Shown here in pieces: positions 12,901 to 23,929 of a stretch of 64,000 nt of DNA; within the stretch, counting starts at the first letter, position 1; each line of letters begins with the position of its first letter. The DNA is taken from the NCBI GenBank assembly GCA_950022655.1, contig OX465583.1:33507360-33571359 (forward strand). The letters run 5' to 3'. The notes below the pieces were generated by a model. It had not been told where the DNA came from and made no database searches. It saw only the letters and a program-made list of their open reading frames with translations. Origin of the DNA: Alentia gelatinosa. Its lineage: Eukaryota; Annelida; Polychaeta; Phyllodocida; Polynoidae. Made by a program: the position numbers and the translations under genes.

Positions 12901-13219
12901 AGGAGTCCACTGAGAGTGGGGAACTCTTCGGCTGATTTGCGGTGGAAATGTTTTTGGACTATGATCATATGGGATTATACAGTTTGCTATGTTGGTTTAG
13001 GGTCCCCTGTATTGAAGTTAAGGATAAACAACACCATACAAAAAATTGACTTCGCCCAAATTAGACACATTTCCACCCGCCAATATCTTACTGAATATTT
13101 ACCTATAAGTATTGATGTAAGTCCTTGTATGCCATTTTCAAAAACATATACTGTATTTTTTTTCTCCATATGATACTTGCCTGAGCCATAGCACACAGTA
13201 TATACAGACATGACTCATT

Positions 13220-14560
13220 TCCACACTGTACTATAGCCCCCCTACATGTGCGTACCCTGTGCCCTGATAGGGGAGAGCAAAGAGGGGATGGCGCGAGGGG
13301 TGTGTGAGGACGTTAGGGGGTTAGAGAGGGAGAGGGTACAGCAGGCTAGGAAGGGGGCGGCGATGCGAGTGCCGTTGGATCCTTAGCTATGTCTGTCACG
13401 CCCCAGCCCAGGTGCTACCCCGATCCTACGGGGGAAGCGGGATCCAATTTACCCACCACTGGTCGCCACCGGGGGCCCCGTAAAGCAGCTGGCAGAGATG
13501 TCTGGGGGTCCAGCGGACCCCCTGGGGGCCTCTTGTCACATGGCGGACGCTGGGAGTGATCTCAAAAATATGGAAATGAAATATCAGCACTAATAAGGTC
13601 TGAGGAGGTGTTTAGGATAATTTTTGGTACACAAGGGGGCCATTGGTTAGTGAGGGGCCAGCGCGACACAAGGTTCCTTGGGTCTCTGGCAGATTTGTTC
13701 ACATTAAAAGTGCAAAGGAGTTGAGAGTAAGCGGACGGTTTAAACTTTGCGACCAGTTCTGACAAAGGCAAACGCATACCTCGAACTTGGTGCAAAAAGA
13801 CACAAACGAGCACCCATTCATCCGTACCTCTTGGATTGGTATTCAGAAAGGAAACTTTTGGATAGGTAGCCAATACTTATCCTTGAAGTATTAGCCAATA
13901 CCTATCCTTGGAGTATTGGCGTACATATTTGTGCACGCGTAATGGTGTAACGTGTCCATTGTTTGTAGTTCTGTCACTAGGTGTCGCAGGTGCACTGTCC
14001 ACTTCCGGCCCAAGCCTGATTCAATTGAGCTGCTCTCCCAAGGTGACTAGCAAAGATCGGCGCGTCCCAGAGGTAAAGCAAGGTCAAATTAAGCCACGTC
14101 TCAGTCTCATCAGGGCGCAGTTGACAAGCCTGCCACCAGAGGGAGTGGCACCGGCCCGAGCGACTGCAGCGCCCCCTCTCACGGGCCCCGAGTTCAGGCC
14201 CTTTGAAGGTGATCGAGTTTTCTGCGCCCAAGGTCACGGGGGCTCCGTACGTCCCTGGACAGTGGGGTGGGGGTGGGGGCTCTGTAAGGGGGCTGCGTAG
14301 AGAAGGGGTAGAGGTCAGAGGTGGGCTGACGTCACCCGGGCGGGTGACAGGGGCGACGCAGCTTATGGGACCCGTGTATGGCATGGGTTAGCAGCGCGCG
14401 CGGCGGCCATTACGCGCGTCACGTGTGATGGAGCGGCCATCAGTGGCTGATACTTACGTTAGGAGGAGGGGATAGGCAGCGTGGGCCTCATACCAACACG
14501 CCTCACACCCTGGAGGACCAGGCGGGGTTGCGGGAGGGGTGCGCTGAGACATACAGGATG
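13220..14560. promoter_or_regulatory. long GC-rich block with repeat and CTCF-like site
   Basis: About 1.3 kb of mostly GC-rich DNA in two islands around an AT-richer centre. It holds a 25-bp tandem duplication (13869-13893 and 13894-13918) whose second unit has CCAATAC and GTATTGG arms that can form a hairpin. A CTCF-like CCACCAGAGGGAGT lies at 14133-14146. Open frames of 100-135 codons occur on both strands in the right half but show no domain. Regulatory DNA is my best reading. Confidence 0.35.
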
Positions 14561-15054
14561 CCCAAGGTGAAACAGTTGCCGCTACTGTTGGTAAATGGCA
14601 CATCCCAAGGTAAAATAACAATACCATCAATGGTTGATTATATCAATGGTTATATTGAGTCTAGTTTTAGGATATTGTAGTGCTTTACCTCATGGCCCTT
14701 CTCATAGCGGTAGATATCACCATAAAATGTTTTACAATTTATGAGCGAAATCACACCTGATCAACTTATCAACCAGGATATATCAGGTACATCTTCTAAG
14801 ATAGATCATATAAGTCTAATGTTCTTCTGATATGAGACCTAGTGATCTTATTCTACCTGTAGTTGCCCTAGATTTTCCTTTCTAGAAAGGAATTTATCCA
14901 ACCCTCCTTTAGCAGATGAGTAGAATGTTGTGAGTGGGCCTCTTGGAGTCAGTTCCATGCAGGTCGCATGTCGGTGCGACTTCTTACCGGTCCTTGCTTT
15001 CATTAAATAGGAATAGCTTTATAGGGATCAATTCTGGTTCAGCCGAAATGGTAT
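14561..15054. other. AT-rich non-coding DNA
   Basis: Gene-free AT-rich spacer with stops in all frames. Nothing further seen. Confidence 0.45.
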
Positions 15055-15420
15055 GACCCTAATAATTGGCCGAGTGAAGGCAATGTCCGTAATGGGCTGT
15101 GTGCCCGCGGGCTGGTTCCGACCGGCGCCGCCAGGGGGCGCGCGGGGAGGGGTGGGTTGAGGGTCGCGGTGACGTAGCGGGCATTGCGGGCCAAGGCCAG
15201 GTGGTGGCTATGGCCGCAGGGGTTACATTATATTTTATACAACGGGTATAATGTTGTAGCGGTGGTGGCTGCATCTTAGTTAATCTCCCAAAGTGACCGG
15301 TTCCCCCTGCGGCCGCTAGATGGACACGTCAGGTTGTGACCGCTGACCGCTAGGTGGCCACAGTGTCATCCAGATGATGGGAGTGTTGTGTGGGGAACGC
15401 ACGCGCTAAGAGAGCTGGAC
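15055..15420 (+). promoter_or_regulatory. island with three co-oriented CTCF-like motifs
   Basis: Three matches to the CTCF core lie in the same orientation within about 230 bp: CCGCCAGGGGGCGC (15128-15141), CCGCTAGATGGACA (15313-15326) and CCGCTAGGTGGCCA (15347-15360). The first is a near-perfect consensus. CTCF is present across bilaterians and marks insulators and loop anchors. The cluster is 1.3 kb upstream of the basonuclin exon. Function is inferred from motif only. Confidence 0.45.
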
Positions 15421-16715
15421 TGCATGGCAAGGGTGTGGAGGAAGGTAAGATCTTTTAGGCGACCATCCAAGATGACCAATACTCCACCGTAATGTGTTTT
15501 TTAAGTTGATGCCATCAGACGAATGGGACAGCATGCTGAAAGCAGCCAATGTCCCTTTGTAGGATCTCCATATCGAAAAGCATTTGATATATGTCCTCAG
15601 TATGAGGGTTTATTGAGGGCTATGCTTACCATACACATTTTGACACTAGCCAGTTCACTCTAGGTATCACTGACATGATCATTAAGCTATTTTCCTATGC
15701 GGTCGTGGTATTTCATGGTTGTGTCAGTGTGTACAGATGGCGGGTGCCATTTTAATACAAAGTTTACTTGTCAGGCGATTACCAGTCAGGTGGGAAGGAT
15801 ACAATGCAGCTCATGTCGGCCTGCCAGGCAGCATAGGCACGTTATTGATAAGCCTATGAATAAATGATGACAGTCTAAAAAATGACGGGGCCCACGGGTG
15901 CCACTTTGGTCCTGACCACTGCTCGTCCAATAATTTTTATAATGAAATTACCCACAGGGGAGGGTAAGAGAGAGTAGGAAGGAAGAGGGTCAGCAAAGTT
16001 GTAGCGCTGAAAAATTGGAGAGCTTTAAGTTGGCACTGTTCTAGGAGTATGTGGAGTGTTAATGGGGCGGCAGGGGGGCACCCTGGGGTAATGTGCCAGG
16101 TGATCACAGTGGGACCTCACCCCAGCAGTCTCCTATGTTTCACCCTGAAGCAGGCCCCGGCCCTTCTAGCCCACTAAACACCTTGGGAATGGATGTACCA
16201 GCCTATAAGTCCAGCAGGTAACAAGCAATGGAGAGGTTCTATAACCAGGAAGTGTGTTAGCCCCACAGGAGCCAATACAATGATTGTGGATGCGTCTTTA
16301 CATACATTTATAATTTAGTATCTGGTATTGGCTTTTCTTCAGAGAAATCACAATATCCCGACCATTACTATTGTAATAGGAAACGATCATGACTATTTCT
16401 TATTTCTCTATCAGATCTGATAGGGACATGTTAACTAAGAATTATTAATCAATTATTAGCCATGTCTTTGTGCAATAAATCAATATAATTAAATATTTTG
16501 ATTCCTGTAATTTGTTGCCTTTATTGATCTTTCCTGTGCTAATCAACATGAATGAACATAATTGTTCTATTTTTCAGATGTAAACACCGAACGTATTTTT
16601 ATCTACCTTTAAACCTTACTTGAATAAAAGAAAATCTCACGACACTGGAAATGACAGAATTTGTTGCCACACTCATTTACATAAATACTTATGAATTCTC
16701 TGTTGTATTTTCCAG
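15421..16715 (+). other. intron upstream of the basonuclin exon
   Basis: Gene-free sequence that ends in a good 3' splice site: a pyrimidine-rich stretch and TTTTCCAG up to 16715. I infer that it is the last part of an intron. I did not find upstream basonuclin exons in this window, so the 5' part of the gene probably lies outside it. Confidence 0.6.
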
Positions 16716-19655
16716 GAGTCCTCCGGGCGAGTACTTGACAAATGGTCGCTGGCCACCCGGGATGAGGAGCAGGTCATCATCCAGCAATTTCTCCGATTTG
16801 GAGAAACAAAATCAATCGCACAGGAGATCATCCTCCAGGACACTCGTGAAAATCGAGAGCGAACTGTAGTCCAGACCCCAAAGACAGAGTCCGAAATCAA
16901 GAAATTCATTGAGCGCAGTAACATGAGCATGACGGGCTTCATGCCAGGGTTCGACCCAAGGCATCTGCTTAGCCGACCACTCAACCCAGCCACCACCCCA
17001 CCTACAACACTCATCACCCCACAGGTCACCACCACAACCAACAGCACTGGCAGTGTGAGTGGTAGCAACACAGTGACGACAAGGATCATGAGTCCCTCAG
17101 GGGGTCTGTCAACGTTCTCGCCTCCTCCTGCGCGTGGTCCCAGCTCCAACCCCGAGGTTCCTGGAGGAGGGGTCATCCCGGCCGTTAGCCCGGGTGATAC
17201 GGGGTCTCCCCTGACTCGCCTCCAGGGCATGCAACCGTTTGATTACCGCCGGGAACGGCTGAGCCCCACAGTGAGCCCCGGGACAGGGAGTGAGAAGAGT
17301 CTTGCTCTATCGTCTTCAGGTAACAAAACACCAGAGGACCTCTCTATGGGGGCGATTTCCTCAGCATCTACGCCGCCGGCCACTACTCCTGTTGCCTTCA
17401 CAATGCAGGTGAACCCCATCCAGGTGACTCCTACCAAGCCTGAAAGCTCGGATGAGATGTCCTGCTACGCTGGAGGTGCTGCTTCGGATGACAGCCAAGA
17501 TGGCGTCATTAATTACAGCACCAAGGGTATGTCGAGCAGCTCAGTGTACGCTGACCGCAAGATCAAGCACTTGAGGAAGTCGGCGAACCCCATGAAACGG
17601 CACTGGCAGCCGAACCCTACGTTTGGTAGCACGCTGATCTCACCCAGCGGCAAGAAGCGCGTGCTCTGCACGGCCTGCAATAAAACATTCTGCGACAAGG
17701 GAGCTCTCAAGATACATTACTCAGCCGTCCATTTAAAGGAAATGCACAAGTGTACGGTTGAGGGGTGTAACATGATGTTCTCTTCCCGCCGCAGTCGGAA
17801 TCGCCATTCAGCGAATCCCAACCCCAAGTTGCACATGCCAAACCAGAAGAGGAAGATTCCAGATGGTGTTACCTTGGTGGATGACAAGGGGAATACTTTA
17901 TCCTTATCCAGCTCAATAACACCTTCACCGTCTCTGTCTATGAACGCTCCCTCCAGTATGTCTCCAGTTGCTCATGCTGCTGAGGTAAAGCAGGTGGTGC
18001 CAAAGACAGAGCCGGGGATGGGGCATGAGCTGGCCATGGTGCCACCAGAGATAGGTTTCTACATGGATCCCACAGTCCGTATGCCTATCCTGATCCCCTC
18101 ACCAGTTAAGGTGCCCAAGATGGATCCTCTTCCACCTACGACGTGCGTGCTTGCTCCTGCTGCACACACACCCGAAGCGTACTGCGCGAATATCAAACGC
18201 GAACCCATGATGGGCTCACGAAGCTCTCGTAAGAGGAAAAGCGCAGTACCTACGCGGTGTGCCCAGCTTGAGGAGATGTACGTTATGAGTGACGACGATG
18301 GCGCCACGAGCGGGGAGACTGCGACGGAAGAGAACCTGATGCCACAAAACCTCACCGTGCCCAAGCACACAGACAAAGGCAGCAGCAGCAATAGTAAACT
18401 TGAAAGCCACCGGTCAGAGGACCAAAGCGATGACCAACCATTCGATGGAAATAATGGTAAATGTATGTCCGGTCATTGCAATACTGATGATGAGAGCAGG
18501 GACGGTATGGAAGACACTAAAAAGGACCTCAGAGCACATGCAAAAAACTTTGAAGGCTTCTCTCTCACAACCTTTCATGACATTCAGGCCCAGGCTATAA
18601 AACAAATGGACTGCATATCACAGGCCAGGCTTCGGGATGTGTGTAACGATGACTTCCCGAAGGAGAATGACAGCAATAATAATGGCGATGGTGCAGCTGA
18701 TGATGACAATGACACTAACACTGATGGTATTGTTATAACTCAGAACTCCACTTTAGACAGTGAAAGGACCAATGAGAGTGGCCCCTCTTCTCCTATGTCC
18801 CCAAACAATGGTTCATCAGATCTTGAATCTCTGGATTCTGGAGGGGAAGGCTCCCCGTCACACTTAAACGGGTACAGCGGGAAAGAGTACATAATAGATA
18901 TGGGTGATATACCACTTGATAGTGAAAACCCACGTCGCTGTACAGCCTGTGGAAAGATCTTCCCCAACCATGCAGGAGTCAAGGCTCACTACCAGAACGT
19001 CCACCTCAGCAGAACGCACACGTGCACTGTGGAGGGTTGCAATGCCGCTTTTCCTTCCAAGAGGAGTCGCGACCGACACAGCTCCAACCTTAACCTTCAC
19101 CGAAAGCTGCTGTCGACATCATCATCTGACAGCGAGGGGAAGTCCACATCGAAGCCGATCCACGAGGAGTACATGCCCAGGATCTACAGTGACGGCTTCG
19201 CCGGGAGCCACCCATACAACAGCCACCATTATGACGTCACAGACGAGGCAGACGACAATAATTTGGTGATCAACATGAGCACACGGACCACTGACGCCAA
19301 CATGAACAACTCAGGCAAGGATGGGTACGGCGGGAGTACACCACCGCACAGCTTAACCAACGGTGACTCGCCTTCGCACCAAGTAGACGATGGGTACAAT
19401 GACTTTGACAGTCAGGAGGACTCCCCACTTCCTGCTGACCATGAGGGCATGGTCAAATGTCACATCTGTCGACAGCGCTTCCGTGACAACCTTGTCCTGA
19501 AGGAGCACTACGAGAAGACGCACCCGAAGGAGATGTACAGGTGCACCATTAGTGGCTGTGACAAGATCTTCTCGACGAGAAAGTCACGGAATCGACACAG
19601 TCAGAATGACAACCTGCACCGCCACCTGTCACCAACCACGAACGGCACGCCTTGA
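16716..19655 (+). CDS. basonuclin-type zinc-finger protein, large (probably last) coding exon
   Basis: DNA-binding nuclear transcription factor of the basonuclin (BNC1/BNC2) family. The exon opens after a TTTTCCAG acceptor and stays open for 979 codons to TGA (19653-19655). The first 69 codons, before the first Met (16923), encode the conserved basonuclin segment with QQFLRFGETKSI, so translation does not start at that Met. Three C2H2 finger pairs follow: 17661-17840 (residues about 316-375), 18933-19113 (740-800) and 19452-19635 (913-973). Each pair has a CX2C finger with HX4H, then a CX4C finger ending in the family signature RSRxRHS. A basic patch SSRKRKS near 18225-18245 is a likely nuclear signal. 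Long Ser/Thr/Pro-rich and acidic linkers (Asp/Asn-rich around 18660-18730) separate the pairs. The 5' exons are missing from view. Family assignment is very secure; choice of orthologue is not attempted. Confidence 0.95.
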   Translation, partial: ESSGRVLDKWSLATRDEEQVIIQQFLRFGETKSIAQEIILQDTRENRERTVVQTPKTESEIKKFIERSNMSMTGFMPGFDPRHLLSRPLNPATTPPTTLITPQVTTTTNSTGSVSGSNTVTTRIMSPSGGLSTFSPPPARGPSSNPEVPGGGVIPAVSPGDTGSPLTRLQGMQPFDYRRERLSPTVSPGTGSEKSLALSSSGNKTPEDLSMGAISSASTPPATTPVAFTMQVNPIQVTPTKPESSDEMSCYAGGAASDDSQDGVINYSTKGMSSSSVYADRKIKHLRKSANPMKRHWQPNPTFGSTLISPSGKKRVLCTACNKTFCDKGALKIHYSAVHLKEMHKCTVEGCNMMFSSRRSRNRHSANPNPKLHMPNQKRKIPDGVTLVDDKGNTLSLSSSITPSPSLSMNAPSSMSPVAHAAEVKQVVPKTEPGMGHELAMVPPEIGFYMDPTVRMPILIPSPVKVPKMDPLPPTTCVLAPAAHTPEAYCANIKREPMMGSRSSRKRKSAVPTRCAQLEEMYVMSDDDGATSGETATEENLMPQNLTVPKHTDKGSSSNSKLESHRSEDQSDDQPFDGNNGKCMSGHCNTDDESRDGMEDTKKDLRAHAKNFEGFSLTTFHDIQAQAIKQMDCISQARLRDVCNDDFPKENDSNNNGDGAADDDNDTNTDGIVITQNSTLDSERTNESGPSSPMSPNNGSSDLESLDSGGEGSPSHLNGYSGKEYIIDMGDIPLDSENPRRCTACGKIFPNHAGVKAHYQNVHLSRTHTCTVEGCNAAFPSKRSRDRHSSNLNLHRKLLSTSSSDSEGKSTSKPIHEEYMPRIYSDGFAGSHPYNSHHYDVTDEADDNNLVINMSTRTTDANMNNSGKDGYGGSTPPHSLTNGDSPSHQVDDGYNDFDSQEDSPLPADHEGMVKCHICRQRFRDNLVLKEHYEKTHPKEMYRCTISGCDKIFSTRKSRNRHSQNDNLHRHLSPTTNGTP

Positions 19656-20498
19656 CGTGACCCCTCGACAGTAATACACAGGCTATATCGAAAATATTAC
19701 TCAATCAACAAACATATACTGAAGGCATGTGCAGGGTAGGGTTGTCTTCCTCTTTTACTAATAGATACTATACCAGATGGCTTTGACTTAATAAGCAATG
19801 ACGAATAATGATGCCCTATTGCCCTTCTTTTTTCTATATATCAACACGAAGGCATTTGAACACTTGAACCAATTGATTGTATGAAAAAGAAAACTGATGA
19901 AATAAGTGTATTTATCATAGCATTTTATCTATTTAAATGTTCGTGTCTGACAATGCCTTTTTGCTGACTTGTACTTCTATACCAGTGTTTATAATAGGAA
20001 TAGTAAAGTCATTGATGATTCGCATATCTGTACCAAAGAGGAGGACAATTCTATTGGTTGGCTGACAGTGTCTTGTGGAGGGCCTACCTGGTAGACAATG
20101 CAGATCTTTATGGATATATTTATTTCATACATCATCCACATTCAGCTTTATATGAATATTAAATTATAAAGAAAAATAGAAGCACGGATTTGAAAAACAT
20201 AAAAAAATACAGGAATCGAGTGATATATGCAAGATGCAATTGTCTTTCACGATTTAGACTAAAATGTTACAGTGTACCATTATGATATTTTATAAAAATG
20301 GCAATGTTTTTTGCTTCATAGATTCCCAAAGAAGTGTTAGCTTAGGGCATTGTATAGAGTTGGTGGCCTATTCAAAAAGAGGACTTAATTTCAGTGAAAG
20401 ACTGAACCAACTGATTTGTCCGTAGGTAGCACTTCATTAAGGCATTCTAGATGTTGGACCAATGGGTTGTGTCTAGATAGACGGGTGATGTGATTGCT

Positions 20499-20532
20499 AT
20501 TTATGTATTTATTTATTTATTCATTTATTTAT
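20499..20532 (+). promoter_or_regulatory. AU-rich element candidate in the 3' UTR
   Basis: Overlapping ATTTA pentamers, including ATTTATTTATTTA, about 850 bp after the basonuclin stop. Clustered AUUUA is the classical mRNA-destabilising element bound by TTP/ELAV-type proteins. If the 3' UTR runs this far, it would predict a short-lived mRNA. Confidence 0.4.
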
Positions 20533-21693
20533 GTATCCATTGAGTGATAATTAGATAATTTATGGAGGATAATTTCTTAGACGAGTACTATATGGTTACC
20601 TTGATGATGATGTGTGTTTTGGGTTTTAAAGACATTCTTCCCACCTATTGTTTCACCTATGACAGAGCGTGTCCAGTAGATTATTTATTCGTATGTATTA
20701 GGAGGGGTTGTGCGGCCCGGTACCCCAAGCTGTGTTTGCTAGTCTGGTCGTTGATATGTTGGGGATGAATCTCAGCCAATTATCGCCATACCGCCACATT
20801 CTGCTGGTAGCCGAGGTGACATGGCCTATACGTAGAGTATTTAATGCAGGAACTGTTTTCGAGTGAGCTTTATGTAAACACCAAAAATGTTTTGGTCTCC
20901 CGTAGAAAGAAATGATTACCTCACTACAAGCGTGGATGTAAAGTAAACAGTATCAAATGATGAATTGAATTATCATCTAGTCTAGTAGGTTGTTTTTGAA
21001 TCCCAGCATGGCTAGCGAGGTTGCGGTCATGTTTAATAGGCATGCAATACCATAACACTGGTGCTACGTACTCTCTCAACACAGCTGACTAAGTATGTAC
21101 AAAGCGATTTTTTTCAAAGGTCTTTATCTAATTTATTGATTAACTTATTCTGTATTTATAATTATATGTGATGTTCACAGGTGCTAAGTGCAACTATTCA
21201 TTTCCAGCTGCATTATTGGCTTAAGTCAAGCACGTGACTGATCACATGACTGATGACGTCACTTCATTGTGGTAGCGTCTCTTGAAATGTCAGACCCTGA
21301 ACATGACCACAATTAGCATTGTACTATAAGCAAAAAGGCAACTAATTGTTTTATCGGTACAAACTGCATCTTCACATTAGGCTTAGAGTTCCAGGGTAAA
21401 TCACAATGAATCAAAACGCATGAACGTTTACCGTGAAAAGAAACACAAGACTCCCAAAATGCCAGAGGGAGAAGTTTTCTTTCCGGAAAGGAAGCCCACA
21501 TTGATATACCATATCATGTATAGTTCTTACAGTTTTTCACGATGTACATGTAGTAATAATGTTTAATATTCCAATCTTATGAACACTTTTACTGTTATTG
21601 GGTAGCTTTCGTGTCTTTTTCACAGGGCACCGGATGGTTTTCAAGGTCGTCTCGGTGCGGATTTGGCAGGGAGCTCCAAGAGAGCACATCTTG

Positions 21694-21723
21694 TACCGGA
21701 AGTAGGCTTACCTACTTCCGGTA
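21694..21723. repeat. perfect 13-bp palindrome with paired ETS cores
   Basis: Left arm TACCGGAAGTAGG (21694-21706), 4-bp loop, and the exact reverse complement at 21711-21723. Each arm carries an ETS-type CCGGAAGT core. As DNA it presents two divergent ETS sites; as RNA it would fold into a 13-bp hairpin in the putative 3' UTR. Confidence 0.7.
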
Positions 21724-23929
21724 GCGTCTGATCCTCCACACCAAATAATGTACAGTAGATAACCGTTACAACTCGAACACTTCCATCACCGTTTGTATGT
21801 CTTGCCAGTTTTTCAATGATACATAGTATCTATATCGTCGACACACTCTTTCCCTCAAATGTAAACGTTGTAATAATTACCTGCCTTTTATTTCTCGACC
21901 ATTTGGAGGTATTTTGTGAGTGAATGGCACCTTCATTAGGTTCAACTGAGAAAGTTGTGATATTTTCTTCACACTTACCCCTCTGCTTCATTTAAAAAAA
22001 TACAAAGTATCGCTACCAAGTGGTATCATGAAACGTTTTGACAATATTGGAACATGCCAATAGTTATGTATAAAGATAATAAACATGACCTCGTTCATCT
22101 AACAGGGATCCAGACCTTGAGAATACTGCTAGAAGATTTAAAAAAAGAAAATAACAAAATTGTTGTTCTACTAACTTATGTAACTATGGAAATAAAAAAG
22201 ACCTTCCGAGATACCTAACAATATATTTGATTATCACGAAATATGTGTTTCCCGAATAAGATACAGCGAGTGTACTAGGAAGAGGCATCCAATGAACCTG
22301 CAAATATCTCACATGTTGTGTGGTTGGCCTTCAGACTAAGTACTTCGCATTATGTAAATAAGGCCGATTAATTTGATATTAAAGGCGCATGCATTCAGTA
22401 GAGTTTTATAAATGCCTTAGATTTTTACATTTTTGTAATCTTGCTGCAAGCATGTCCCTGCCCCTTCTGACCTCATTTTGACCATATACACGAGATTTAT
22501 AAACTATGCAATCACTGTATTGATGCAAACTGGATTATGGTAATGAATACGTAGGATTGTTACGGTATGTATATTTAAAGATTTGGTGATTCAAAAGTAC
22601 CTCATCGCACCAGAAATGCACAAACTTGTGAAACAACTCGCTTTTCAACAACAGGAAAAAGAGTCCCCAAACTTTTGTTTCTTTAGTCCTGAACAACTGT
22701 ATATATAGCAACTGAGGCTTATGTCATCTTATACAAGCGATGATATATTTCATCACTTTAATAAATATTCAATATCTCAGTTGTTAACGCGTACTGCACG
22801 ATATCATAATTATGTATGGTTTATTGCAACACATCAGATCATGATTATTGCCAAGTATTCAAGCTAAAATTACACTGATTCCGATTGGATTTACCTTTCT
22901 TTTAGTATCAAGGAATATATTTAAGCTGGTTCATTTGACTCAGGCACTAAGGTGTCTTTCTCTTGGATGCTTTTGCTACTAGAACCTTTATTTTTCTACC
23001 AGCAACACAATGTTTCTGACGAGTGTAATTCATGCTAAACTCATAACACTAGGGGACCATTCAGTAGCTTACGTCGCCAATGTATCCATAGTTTGTAGTT
23101 TTATTTTTCTAAATATTCTTAAGGTGTAGTTGGGTAGTTATTTATTTTGTGATGTTTTTGTAGATATCTTTATTTAGCTGGTTTGTATATGGTAACATTA
23201 TGTACAGTGTATGTTACTGAATTATTCTAATGTAAAAGCGTATAACTTTGTTTACTGTGAGTTGCTTTACTGACAGATTATCTAGCAACGAAGTCCAAAG
23301 ATTTTACTCTGAACAAACAATGTAGATCATTGAAATTTCTGTTTTAGTTTGACTTAATTATGAATGTGTTGGATATTGGATGCATATTTATATTTGTGTA
23401 TTACCACCCCGGGTCCCTTCAATCAACACAGAGAGAATATAAGTGTACTGCTGCGGTAATAGATAACAGAATTTGTATTGTGTATAGTTTATTTCTTAGG
23501 TGATTTCTGTTAGCAGGAGGTTTGAATCCCATCATTGAATCTTCGGTGTCAAATGCCTTTATACATGGAACAACGGGTAAAGTGACATGTATATCGCTAT
23601 GTAGGAACCATCTAGAGCAACTCCATATTTACCTATGGTGTGAGTTAACTCAGTTAAGAGATACATGTCTCTTATCTAGTCACTGAAAGTTGGAAACCAT
23701 GGAAACAGTCTGGGTCATATGAATTGTGCTAACTAAGGCATGCAGTACGAAAATCACATCACATTGGTTTTGCCCTCTACCCAGCAGTCATCCCATACTT
23801 CCCTATCCTTCTGAAATCCTTGAATCTTTTGCATGGGAACACACGGATCCCCCTGTCCTTTATATGTGCTTGGAGAGTGAATCTCAATCAACTTCACGTC
23901 ATATTCCCAAGACTAGGAGCGCTGCTGTC

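Larger units (their letters stand above)
19656..23925 (+). other. probable long 3' UTR and downstream flank of basonuclin
   Basis: AT-rich, gene-free sequence following the stop codon. AATAAA signals occur at 22078-22083, 22191-22196 and 22760-22765, and any of them could end the transcript. Vertebrate BNC2 also has a very long 3' UTR, which makes a long UTR plausible here. Where the transcript ends cannot be decided from sequence. Confidence 0.4.

Noticed and set aside
16923..19655. Basonuclin as a 910-residue intronless gene starting at the Met at 16923
   Set aside because: The frame continues upstream through a conserved family segment to a splice acceptor at 16715, so this Met is internal.
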